Below, piece after piece: positions 34,201 to 43,905 of a stretch of DNA of 64,000 nucleotides. The translations under genes and the position numbers were made by a program. The stretch lies in assembly GCA_028641055.1 (NCBI GenBank), contig CM054063.1, positions 48,791,920 to 48,855,919 of the forward strand, read 5' to 3'. Each line of letters opens with the position of its first letter. The stretch's first letter is position 1. Under the pieces are notes generated by a model. The model saw only the letters and a program-made list of their open reading frames with translations. It did no database searches and was not told the origin of the DNA. The stretch comes from Alopecurus myosuroides (lineage: Eukaryota; Streptophyta; Magnoliopsida; Poales; Poaceae).

Positions 34201-35890
34201 ACGGCACACGCAAAGGCGCGTACCATTTTGCGATTCAAACACGAGCGTAGATCTTTAGATCTACGGCACACGGTCGTCACCTCTCTCTCCCTCCTTTCTT
34301 TTTTCTCTCCGACGAGGACGCGAGCGGCCGGCGGCGAACTCGGTCGAGAATGCTCACCTAGGGGGCTCGTAGGGCGATAGCGAATTGCCCAAGAGGTCGC
34401 AGGTGCTCGTGGCTATGCAGGGGCGCAGAGATCAAGGCTCGGGGTAGCTCTAGTCGATGGCGCCGTGCAGACGTCCCGCGGCGGCTCCGACGTCCTCTCC
34501 GGTGTCCCTGCAAACGAGGAGCCACGGGGAGGGTTAGGCACGGTCTACGGAGAGTGGGGGTTCGATCTACAGTGACAGAGAGGGCTAGGGTGGACGAGGG
34601 CGTGAGTATTTCACCTCGGTGGCCCACGGTGGCCGTGGTGGTTTCTCCGGCGATTCAAGCTAGCTAGAGCTGCTCGAGCTCATTGCGGTGGCTAGGGAGT
34701 GTGAGTGAGTGAGTGTGAGGTTGGACATAGGGGCAGTGGCCACGGGGATGGCTTTATAGGGGCTGGCAACGGTGGTGCACGCTCGGGTGGCCACGGGCGC
34801 CAGTGAGACACGCCCGTGCGCGCTCCGGCATGCCCATGCCGTGCCCTACGGCTCTTGGGCGTGGCCAGGGTCGCGAAGGGACGGGTCAATGCCCACTTGT
34901 GCGAGGAGAGGCGAAAGAAAACTCGAAAATGCCACTGTGGCACGCGGCAGGGATGAGGCTGTCAGACGTGCCCATCCCTCCCCTCCCGTTTTCCCTCTCT
35001 GAAGCTCACTCTCTCTCTCTTCATCTCTGGTCAAACCACTTGGTGGCTAAGTCATGGAATAGATAGGGTGCTGACTAGGCTTCTAGAAGCACCAAACCTT
35101 GCAGCATTTGACTGAACCAATAAAAAGATATGGCCATTTGAAAATCGAGCAAACTCACTCTTTCTGAAAAAAATTCAGTTACAGTTTCAGTTTTCAGAAT
35201 TTTTTCTAAGTGTTGGTTTTTTCAGTGTGGATTAGCCAAATGTTTGGTATTTTTTCATGAATCAAATATTATCCAAAGTTTTTTTTCGAGGTATGGTTCT
35301 CTTAAGCAACATTTGTACTTTACTAAACAGCAAAAAGAAACAAATTTGAAATTCAAATGCACCATGAAAACAAACTGGAAAAACAGCTAGTTTCGGTTTT
35401 TTCTCTGTTTTCTAAAAGTCACTAATTCTGTCTTATTATCTTAACACAAAAACACCAAGTAATTGATTGTTTCTGTGATTCAATTTTTCAAACAAAGTTA
35501 ACCAATTTGTAGTCCATATAATAGAAATCACATCCATGCCAAGAAAACATAATATGTGAATCCCTAGCACATAGATAACAAGGGTGAAAAACACCTAATT
35601 GGCCTATTTTTCAGAAATTGTTTTTAATAGACAACTTAGAGAAAACATGAGTTTAAACCTTTGTGAATATGTTTTCTTGGTTCTAAGCAATCTAAATGTT
35701 GTTAATTGGTTGAGCACAACATTTCCACATGAATTTGGATTGCAAATAACAAGGATGTCAAAAAGAAAACAGTCCAGAAATGATCAGAAATTATCATAAA
35801 CAAAGTGAATGATTTTTTGAATCAAATTTGCTTGCATTGCATAGATAACAATGGTTCAATACATAATGTTGGATTACATAAGGGCATTAA
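31286..35890 (-). repeat. 5' LTR, truncated at its outer end
   Basis: It matches 21260-25265 closely from TGTAGAGG at 31286 to about 35890, where the match stops ~75 bases before the expected TGTGACA terminus. Sequence then changes abruptly to a T-run and the 80-base block shared with 6530-6610. The TATA box is at 34752-34759 (minus) and the splice-donor-like site recurs near 34357. It retains two segments deleted from the other LTR. Confidence 0.9.
34752..34759 (-). promoter_or_regulatory. LTR TATA box (5' LTR)
   Basis: CTATAAAG on the minus strand, in the GC-rich part of the 5' LTR. It would start transcription toward the pre-gag frame and gag. Confidence 0.6.
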
Positions 35891-36055
35891 TTTTTTTTTC
35901 TTGCATTGCCCTGCCGGCCCGCTGCCACACACCAACCCACCGAAGTGGCGTCGTGCCGTCCTGCTTCCATGGCTCCACGCAACGCGGGAAACGAACCGCG
36001 GCAGTCTCCAGATCCCCAACGGGCATCTCCTGAGAACGCACGGAGCCAGTCCCGT

Positions 36056-38903
36056 TCATGTCAGGAACGTTCGAGGGGCCCGCCACGAGGGCCACTCCCA
36101 AACTTCCATCTGCACGAATCGGGCGGGAGAATTCGAAATTCTCCCCGTTTCCACGCCTTGCGCGTCGACAACACTGACAGGGCGGGCAGGCTGTTGGGCC
36201 CGAGCCCTGCCCCCTTTTCTTTTTTGACCGCGACCACGCCTCCGTCCTCTACGCCTGGCAGAGCGCGACATGGCGAGGGAAGGGCCCACCACCGCGCCAG
36301 AAGGCGGCATTCTTCCTCCACCTTCGTTGACTGGTCCACCGTGGCACGCCCTGGGCCCACGACAGCATCCATTGGAGGAGGATGGCCTACCAGCGCCCGC
36401 ACCAACGCCTCCTGAGCTCGACGCGCCATGGCCGCCGCCCGGCAACGCATCCGGCACCCTTGGCTCGGATCCGTACTGGCGCGAACGAGGCCATCTCTGC
36501 GTTAGACCACCACCCCCGTCCCCACCGCCGCCGGGCGCAGGGCGCCGGTAGTCGGTGAAGTTTGTCATATGGACGACGAGAGGGTACAACAGGGTAGGGA
36601 CATGCGGTGGCGTGATCGAGTCGCCGGGAGATGCCAAGACATGCACCGGCGGTGGCCCTTCCGGTTCGACGGCGTGGAAGTCCACCTCGCACGGGATAAA
36701 GGCTGGGTCTACGCACCATGCCGATAGACGGAAAATGTTCATGTCGGCGCAGATATGAGTGAGAGGATCAACACGCTCCACCCATGAGCTGGGCGCCAAG
36801 ATGGTCTCGGGCGCCGCCATGCTCCAGGAATTCGCCGGCACCCCTTCAATCTACAGGTTCACGTGCAACTCGAGCGTGCCAGCCGAAGCACCCGAACGAC
36901 GCGACCACGACTTGACAAGGAGGCGGAAGAAGGGTGACTGAATGTATTCGTCTCGCAGCACCGTCCTCCGATTTTCGCCGGTGAAGAAGTAGATGAGGAA
37001 GTCGTGTTCCCAGTGGTGATGGACGGAGAATACCTCGCTCGACAGGTCGTAGATGGAAGTCAGTGCCTCCGCGACCTCTTCAGTCGCAATGTCGCGCCGC
37101 TCACCCACCGGTATGGCCACGAGGGCGTTCTCGAGCGCAAACTCCACATCCTCCACCTCCGTCGTGCGCGGGATGACGCAGGCCGTCCTGGCAGGTCGCC
37201 GGGCGAGCTCGCCACCGAGCGCCATGGGGCGTGTCGTTCCCGCCAGGGAAGGTCCAGCTGCCCGCTCCTCGCGTCGGGACAGCGGCAGCGGAGCGATCAC
37301 CGCGCTCTCGTCAGGACGTGAGCTTGGTGAAGGCCAAAGCGGCGGGTCCACCCTGCGCGCGGGCGGAGCCTCCTTAGCGACAGTCAGCGGCGCAGTCGCC
37401 TAACGTGTGCGCTCGTCAGGACGCGAGCTCGACGAAGGCCGAGGCGCTGGGTCTATCCTGCGCGCGGGCGGAGCCTCACTAGCGCTAGCCAGTGGCGCAG
37501 TCCCCTGACGTGCGCGAGGAGACGGAGCGTGGCTGCGCCGGGCATCACCCATGAAGGAGCCGGGGCGGGCGTCGGCGCGGACGCGTTGCGCGACGTCCGG
37601 CGTGGTCACCGACCAAGCTGGAGGCCCGGCCGTGGCGTACGCCCTTCCTCCCTGCCGCGAACCACCCGAGCTTGGGGGCCTCGACTGCGCTAGAGGCAGG
37701 GGTTGCCGCATGTGCACCACACTGGGCGCGAACACCCGAGATAGCGCTCGCAGCGCCATGGCGGCCAGCGGCCGGAGCCGCGGCGCCCACCCTTAGTTGA
37801 GCACCCAGAGAGGAGCGCGCAGAGCCGCTCGCAGAGGGCTTGCTGGCTGGCTCATCGCCCGTGTCCGGTGGAGTACGAGGGCGTGGCTCCGGACAGGACC
37901 TGGACATGTGACCACCCTCGCCGCACCGGATGCAGACGGGTCCGGTGGTGCAGTCCTTCGCCATGTGTCCCGGTTTGGTGCGCAGGATACACAGGCCCTT
38001 GTAGGCGTCGTACGTCCCGGCGCCGGCGTCGCGCTCAGCCCGCACCGCCTTCGCCGACATCTTCTTTCCCGCCCGGCGACCTCGCGCCCTCTTCCGCTTC
38101 GGTTGCTCCCATGGAGCTTGGTTGGAGTCGTCCTCCACGGTGGGGATGGCGCCGTCTTCCTCGATGGGGTCGTCGGAGTCGTCGAGGTCGTCGAAGGAGA
38201 CGCCGTACGGGCGTTCGCGGGTGACCTCCGAACGCAGCTCACGCCGGGAAGGTGCCATGTCTGCGTCCGCCCCCGCCGAGTCCCCGCCGCCGCCCAAGGA
38301 TGAACCGGCTAACGCATCCTTGTACGAGCACGTGGAGCCCCCCCCCGAGTCGCTCTCCCGGCCCCCGCGCCAGCGGTCCTCGCGGTCGCGAGGGTGGTCG
38401 TCGTCGGAGAGCTTGGAGGGTGTCAGAGATATTGGGGTGGGGAAGAGAAGGCCATGGCGAGCGCGCGATGGAGGAGGAGCCGAGAAGGGTAGCCGCCGTG
38501 GCCAGCGGCGGTGGGGAGGGGTGGGCCGAAGTGGCCGGCAGCGGGAGGAGCGTGGGAGAGAGAGAGCACTGCCAAAGGAAGTGGTACTGCCAATGAAGCT
38601 CCAGGCCCTAGGCTCCGACGAGCAGGAAGCAACCCCATCCTCCCTTGCAGGCCCGATCGATCTCGCCTCCGCCCAACGTCCTCTTGTCCGGTCTGCTTGC
38701 GTTCTGGCTCCCGTGTTCGTCCATGGTGCTAGGGTGTGCACGTGAGGTGGACGTAGAGGAAGGGCACCACATACGCCAACAGGAGAAGTGATACCGCGGA
38801 TGTGATGTCCCGGGGAGCCGATATTGAGTTGCGAACGCACGGAGAGCCTCGAAGGAATTGTTGAGGATGAGTGGAAACATGCCGATGGTGCATCCGACAT
38901 CAT
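36056..38903 (-). pseudogene. Zinc-knuckle / DUF4283-like protein, copy 2, with frameshift and two stops
   Basis: Reading leftward, a 452-codon frame (38903-37545) carries the same acidic/basic region and two CCHC knuckles (CILRTKPGHMAKDC, CIRCGEGGHMSRSC) as 4000-4471. The true start is probably nearer 38440; the earlier part resembles leader. After a frame change near 37790 the protein continues in one frame to 36056, interrupted by TAG at 37400 and 36851. This part contains a DUF4283-like domain (FALENALVAIPVGER, FLIYFFTGENRRTVL, WVERVDPLTHICADM) and a glycine/basic tail (RSARRRGRRRGRGQKRK). An in-protein duplication (SEAPPARR..RPSSSSRPDE) lies at 37300-37510. Such proteins are abundant repeat-like genes in grasses; function unknown, nucleic-acid binding inferred. 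Confidence 0.8.
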
Positions 38904-38987
38904 TCATGGTGGGGATTGGATGGGATAGTGTTGAGGAGGAGTTTCTCTGGAAGTCATCGCGGTCGTCGTCGCCGTCATTGATCCACA

Positions 38988-41097
38988 ATGCCCGGAGAGG
39001 AATATAGATCCAAAACCGCCTCTGAAATATTTGATGTGCCCGACAATTTCGCAAGAGGCTACAAGTTTCCTTTCAGGCGAAAGGATCGAGGCCCATCCGT
39101 CGGCACCAAATCGAGCGAGCGGAAGAGGGGAGAGACGGTGATCCCGGGCATTAGACGTACCAATTATGTTGAACTTCCATTTAATAGTTTTTTTGAGTGT
39201 ATCTGATTTAATAATAATCTAAACTACTTATAAACGAGCAAACATGTCGGGATACATTAAATCTAATCCGTTCAATAGCCCCAAATCAACGACCCAGATC
39301 TTTTCAATGTTGAGCAAATAAAACGCTTCGCATAACAGGACACTCCGCGTAACAGGGCATATTAAAAAAAATCTTGATTAACCACATCAAACGTCCGGTG
39401 GAAAAGGAGCCACGACCAGAGACCACGTGCACAAAAACCTTCACGCGTATCAATCAGGTTATTGGCTTGACTACAAGTACAACTCTGGCTGTCGGAAGTT
39501 TTTCTTAATGCAAAGTCCGATCGTTTTTTCTGTTGAAAAAGAAACCACGTACCAGGGACCCAAGCACGTAACTGGTAGGAGAAGAAGAAAGAAGGAAAAA
39601 AAACGCTAGGACCGATCGTTTCTCTCCCGCCTTTCCCATGCGTGCACAAGGACCCTGTGGTTGGATCCGTCCTGCTGGAGATCAACTGGCACAATTCAAC
39701 GGCGGAAACTTGAATAAGTATTGAACTATAGTATACAGTTCCGGTTTGATTTACATATTTACAAAACAAATGAATCGTGTACACATATGGAAATTAGGTT
39801 AGCATTATTTTAGCAAAGGAATTGTGTTTGTTGAGCAGTATAATAACCTTGCATAGTGTAGTATACAGTTCTCGTTTGATTTAAATATTCAGAAAACAAA
39901 TGAATCGTGTACACATATAGAAATTAGGTTAGCATTATTTTAGCAAAAGAATTGTGTTTGTTGAGCAATATAATAACCTTGCATAGTGTTTTCATTTATA
40001 ACTATGTCAAAACCTATTCTGGCAAAAATACCCCGTAAAGTATTCCATGAAATTTAACTAAAACCCCCGCCCTTGCCGCTTTACTCAACAAAAGCGCCTG
40101 TCCCGCGCTTGAGTCGGCCACTTCCCACTCTCCGTCGATGTGGGTAGTTACCTCATGCCGGCGGCATGCCGATGCTTATTCTCATTCTCTGCCCCCCGCC
40201 ACTTTACTCAAGGAAAGCGCCCTGCCCGTCGCTGGACCTCTCGGGCTCCTAGCGTGGGCATCTCGGCGCCATCGTTGTTGCTTTACCAAGTACATGGGCT
40301 CCTAGCGCGGGCCTCTCGGCGCAAGACTATTTCTTGTATGTGCAATGCAAGTCTTTATATTCAAAGTTGACAATTTACAAGTCGAAAAAGATTATAGCAA
40401 AGTTTACATGAATTACTTATTTAATTTTAGTGCAAATCAATAGAAATCATCCACGTCGACTTCTCTTTGAACACCAGATTCTTCATCTCTAAGCTAATGA
40501 CCAAAGAATCAATTTAACCTTAGGGGCCAGATTCGATGGTCAGCTCTCAAAATCCCAGACGCGCGGATCCACCATAATGCAGCACCCCAAACCAGACTTG
40601 GCCTTGAAAAACAAATAGAGCAAGTACACCGGCTCCTAGCACAGGCCTTCCAGCGTCAAATTATTTCCCAGAACTAGGTACACTTCTTCCTACAGTATCA
40701 AGTCCTTCGGTGTGACAGCAGAACTAGGGGTGAAAACTACAAGGGTAACAGTTTGATGAGACATGTTGGTATGTCAATGGAGTTGAGAAGATTGGCTCAT
40801 GCTTTTAGAGGTACCAAATCATGCCGATAATAGAAGGATTTGCATAGTACCTTATTTCTTGATTGGAGAGAGGAGCAGTCCTACGTGATTATTTATATAT
40901 AAAAAGATGCTAACGATTAGGTTAAATATAGTTTAGGTAATTCTCTACTTATTTTTTTCACACTGGTCCCATTCCGAACTCTGTCCATTATCTGCGCTAC
41001 TTTGCTTGTTGGTACTGAATCAAAACAATTGTTACAATTACTTTGTGCATATGGATTTAACTAAAGTTATGCATGTATCTCATTAGCATTTGTCAAT
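38988..41097. other. No gene; repeat fragments
   Basis: Just outside the zinc-knuckle homology a 72-codon plus-strand frame (38988-39206) has no recognisable domain. Segments at 40190-40250, 40290-40330 and 40625-40660 share GGCTCCTAGCGCGGGCCTCTC-like wording, so they look like duplicated pieces. 40850-41097 is AT-rich sequence leading into a Helitron terminus, so part of this stretch is probably Helitron body. Confidence 0.5.
39731..39988. repeat. Tandem duplication, period 130 bp
   Basis: Two copies (39731-39860 and 39861-39988), each starting GTATACAGTT and ending CCTTGCATAGTG, differ at only a handful of positions. Confidence 0.9.
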
Positions 41098-41125
41098 ACG
41101 TGCATTGCACGTGCCAACCTACTAG
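41098..41125 (+). mobile_element. Helitron 3' terminus
   Basis: A hairpin (ACGTGC-ATT-GCACGT, 41098-41112) is followed by 9 bases and the terminal CTAG (41122-41125), then T. Hairpin plus CTRR before T is the hallmark of a Helitron 3' end. The 5' TC end was not found, so the body length is unknown. Confidence 0.55.
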
Positions 41126-41947
41126 TAGTAAAGAAAAGATACACTTTTTCGTTGTCCGGGTCAAAACAGGCCTGCAAAAAATTGGGTACCAGAGCGGGCC
41201 TCCAAACAAACCAATATATACCAAAGCGGGCTGCAAAAAGATCGTGATGCATTGTATATTGATATACAATAATATATACAAACCGAACCGCCATCGATCA
41301 ACCTTCAACCACACCAAACCGACATTGCACGTCGGTGTCCGGAAAAGAAACGAAACCGACATTGCATTGCACCCGATCCAAATCGAAATAAGATCTGACG
41401 CCATGCATGCACATAATATATATATACACGAGCTTTAGGAGGCCTAGAAAATCACATATCCAGGCCGAACCGATCTGTTATGTACGTGGTCTATGCGGGG
41501 CTCTAATTATTCCACGACGATGATGATCGGGGCAAGCAAATCGCTGCACGTCTCCGACGAGGAAACTTCGTGTACTCGCCGATGTCCTGCTGCCGGCTCC
41601 CGGCCCGGGACACGCTGGAGGAGATCCACCGCCTCTCCTCGACGCTGGATCTCGCTGGAGGCCGGAGATCCACCGCCTCTCCTCGACGCTGGATCGGAAG
41701 AGGCTCGCTATCACGGTGGCCACGGCGATCATGCGCATTATCAACTCCGCGTGCGCGGTCGCCGGCGACCGTCACCGGCGGTGCAATCACGCCTTGGACC
41801 CTAATAACCAGGTCCGTATTTCTTTTTCCATTGAAAAAAAATAACCCTAACCTACCCTACCCTACCTACGGATACACGTATTGGACTCTGACCTACCCTA
41901 CCCTACCCTCTACGGATATACCGGTATCCGACCGACCTAGCCCTAAC
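41126..41947. other. No confident gene; contains a 32-bp direct repeat
   Basis: A GC-rich part (41500-41800) holds two perfect 32-bp copies at 41620-41651 and 41664-41695 (period 44, so not frame-keeping). Several frames are open, none with a domain. 41845-41945 is built of CCTACCCTAC-like repeats and ends in a sequence of short GGATATACCGGTATCC-type symmetry. Confidence 0.5.
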
Positions 41948-42613
41948 CTAGTAACACCAGACGTACTCTGTCTTAGTCGTCCCAGGCTTACAGTCACATG
42001 TGGGCAAGCTGAGTAGCTCACATGCGCATGCGGGTAAGAGCAGCAGTATCGGTGACGGGAGCTCACTAGGATCCGGCGACGACACTACGAATGTTGGTCC
42101 TGCGAAAGCCTCTTCGTCATCGTCTTCTTCCTCAGCATCGTCTTCCTCCCTCCAGTCTTGGTCACTAGCGGCCGAGGAGCCACAGCCGAGCTTGTGGGCG
42201 TCCCACCGGTCGTCATCAGGGGACCCGCTGCCGAGGTGGCGCGAGAACCCCCGGCGAGACTTGTGGGCGTCCCAGCGCTCGTCGGCGGAGGAGCCACGGC
42301 CACTGGGATTCTGCTTCAGCTTCGTCGTCGTCGTCCAGTCTTCGTCTTCAGCGGCTGAGGAGCCACAGCCGAACTTGTGGGCGTCCCAGCGCTCGTCGGC
42401 GGAGGAGCCGCGGCGCCTGGGCTTGTGAGCGTCCCACCGGGCGTCGTCAGAGGAGCCGCTGCCGAGGTGGCGCGAGAACCCCCAGCGAGACCGCTTTTCG
42501 TTCCACTGTGGCGCCAGCCGGGGAAGCACCCCTGCGTCTGCGCCACTTCTCTTCTTCTGCTTCTGCATGCTGCTGACCTGCATCACAACACTAGCTTGAA
42601 AGTTCATTAGCAA
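41948..42613 (-). CDS. Hypothetical protein with RWDAHK repeats and acidic tail
   Basis: A 221-codon minus-strand frame carries two long in-frame repeats (about residues 43-90 and 117-152). Each contains GFSRHLGSGS, DDxRWDAHK and CGSSAA; RWDAHK occurs four times in all. A strongly acidic run (EEDDAEEEDDDEE) follows. The first ATG at 42613 may lie in an intron: an acceptor-like TGTGATGCAG precedes MQKQKKRSG, whose ATG at about 42565 is a likely internal or true start. The last ~45 residues look unlike the rest and may be read-through past a splice site. I do not recognise the family. Repeat structure conserved in frame suggests past coding selection, but it could also be a GC-rich fragment of a larger gene. 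Confidence 0.5.
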   Translation of the reverse strand: MLMNFQASVVMQVSSMQKQKKRSGADAGVLPRLAPQWNEKRSRWGFSRHLGSGSSDDARWDAHKPRRRGSSADERWDAHKFGCGSSAAEDEDWTTTTKLKQNPSGRGSSADERWDAHKSRRGFSRHLGSGSPDDDRWDAHKLGCGSSAASDQDWREEDDAEEEDDDEEAFAGPTFVVSSPDPSELPSPILLLLPACACELLSLPTCDCKPGTTKTEYVWCY

Positions 42614-43360
42614 ATTGGTGGTCGCGGGGACCGATGTTCATTGCTGCTTCCGGGTAGTTAAGCAGGTAATCTCCGCTCTAAATTGCCGATGTGGGACTAA
42701 ACATAGGGGCGCAGTTCCGCACGCCGGCCGGCGATCGTTGATTATGCCCCCCTAATTAAACTTTGAGTTGGGCTTTCTCTCCCGAGCGCACACTAGTGGG
42801 CCGCCGGTCGGAACGAACAGCACGCGCACATCCGTCGTCCCCAACCTTCCCACCTCCCCTGCTCCTCCCCAACCACCGCCGCAAGGCCGCCGAACCTCAG
42901 CTGTTCCCCCCACCGGCGTTCCCACCTGCTCGGCTGCTCCTCCCGCACCGACGCAAGCTCGCGCGCCTCCCGCCGGCGCGAGGCCACCGCCAGCCCCGTT
43001 TGTCCTCCGCCGTGGCCGTGCGCCTCAACCCCGGCGGCAAGGGCAGCCCGGCATCGGAGCCGTACGCGAGTTCCAGCAAGTTGGCCCTCTCGGCCATGAC
43101 GCTGCTCCTCACAGCGCGATTGGGTGCCGCCGTTTCCGCCTAAGGCGCCACGCAGACGATGGCCGCAGCCCGCTGACGCCGCGCACCGCGTCGTTCAGAT
43201 TGATGAGCGTCCTGCCGGAGGAGCTCATCCACCTCCGCCTCGTCGCCCACCGGCTTCCGGCCGCCACCGCTCATCGGGTTGGACGATGGAATAGGGATAA
43301 ATTGTGGGGAAAGTGCCTCGTATATATAGGTGGGCGCTAGGCATCAATTGATTCCTGATT
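42614..43360. other. GC-rich stretch without a confident gene
   Basis: 42760-43340 is C/G-rich and open in several frames on both strands; a 190-codon plus-strand frame (42768-43340) is proline/arginine-rich at first and ends in a more protein-like segment (VLPEELIHLRLVAHRL). No domain is recognised. At 42687-42697 the minus strand matches the plant snRNA upstream element (RTCCCACATCG) but no TATA box or U-RNA follows. Confidence 0.35.
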
Positions 43361-43850
43361 GCTATGGCCAAATCCTGATCGAACACGGGATTTTCTCTCG
43401 CGCTGACGCAAGCGCTAAGCCTATTTTTTTTTTCCTGTAGAAGGCGGTTTGACTGGGCGACAGGTGCTTGCTCGAGGCGCTAGAAAAGAAAGGAAATCGA
43501 GACTCCTGGTCGCCCATCGTCCATAATGGCGGGCATCCACCATGGATTAGCAAGGAGTACGACGCAAGATGCTTAGAGTAGCCACAACATGGCGGCTAAC
43601 AAGTTGCGCCAGGATCCTGATCATTTTTCCTTGCGCCGACGCAAGAACTTGCGTCGGGGCTAAGCCTATTTTTTTCCTGCACGAGCCGGATTGTTTGGGC
43701 GACTGGCGCTTGCTCGAGGCTCTAGGAAAAGTTGAACGCCGACGCAAGCGGTCGGGTCGGTAGGAAAAAAAAAGGAAATCGGTAGGAAAAAAAAGGAATC
43801 GAGGCGCTTGTTCGAGGTGTTTCCTCAACTGATTAACTCGTGCAATTCGT
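43361..43850. repeat. Diverged direct repeat with an internal hairpin
   Basis: Two related ~125-bp segments (about 43372-43500 and 43612-43735) share TTGCGCCGACGCAAG/GCGCTGACGCAAG, GCTAAGCCTATTTTTTT, and GGCGCTTGCTCGAGGC. The second contains a perfect 10-bp hairpin (43636-43645 with 43648-43657). A third GAGGCGCTTGTTCGAGG lies at 43800. No gene. Confidence 0.65.
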
Positions 43851-43860
43851 GCGACACATT

Positions 43861-43905
43861 CTTTTTTAGATAACTCGGCAACTTTATTGAATCAAATCAT
43901 TACAA
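43861..43905 (-). mobile_element. 3' end of a polyadenylated retroelement (LINE or retrocopy)
   Basis: On the minus strand AATAAAGTTGCCGAG is followed by a short A-run (TCTAAAAAAG), that is, a polyadenylation signal ~20 bases before a tail. The upstream part is interrupted by the insertion described next. No coding part is recognisable, so LINE versus retrocopy is undecided. Confidence 0.4.

Larger units (their letters stand above)
21260..35890 (-). mobile_element. Gypsy chromovirus-like LTR retrotransposon with ~4 kb LTRs, 5' LTR truncated
   Basis: In order on the minus strand there are a 5' LTR (31286-35890, outer end missing), PBS (31270-31281), an extra reading frame (30349-31056), gag-pol (29874-25308), PPT (25266-25283) and 3' LTR (21260-25265). 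The polyprotein ends in a chromodomain-like segment (HFEEEATWERED), which points to the chromovirus branch, probably the Tekay/Del type. The coding parts contain several stops and frameshifts, so the copy is dead. The truncated 5' LTR means no target duplication can be read. The LTRs differ by large indels: the 3' LTR lacks counterparts of about 32887-32940 and 33393-33985. Confidence 0.93.

Noticed and set aside
35805..36415. Plus-strand frames at the 5' LTR / pseudogene junction
   Set aside because: They cross the junction of two unrelated sequences and oppose the better supported minus-strand DUF4283-like frame.
42000..42610. Serine-rich plus-strand frames opposite the RWDAHK frame
   Set aside because: They are mirrors of the repeated minus-strand codons and show no independent protein character.
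42661..42700. A possible U-snRNA or 7SL RNA gene downstream of the RTCCCACATCG match
   Set aside because: Following bases do not resemble the U1-U6 or 7SL sequences I know and lack a TATA box; kept only as a weak finding.
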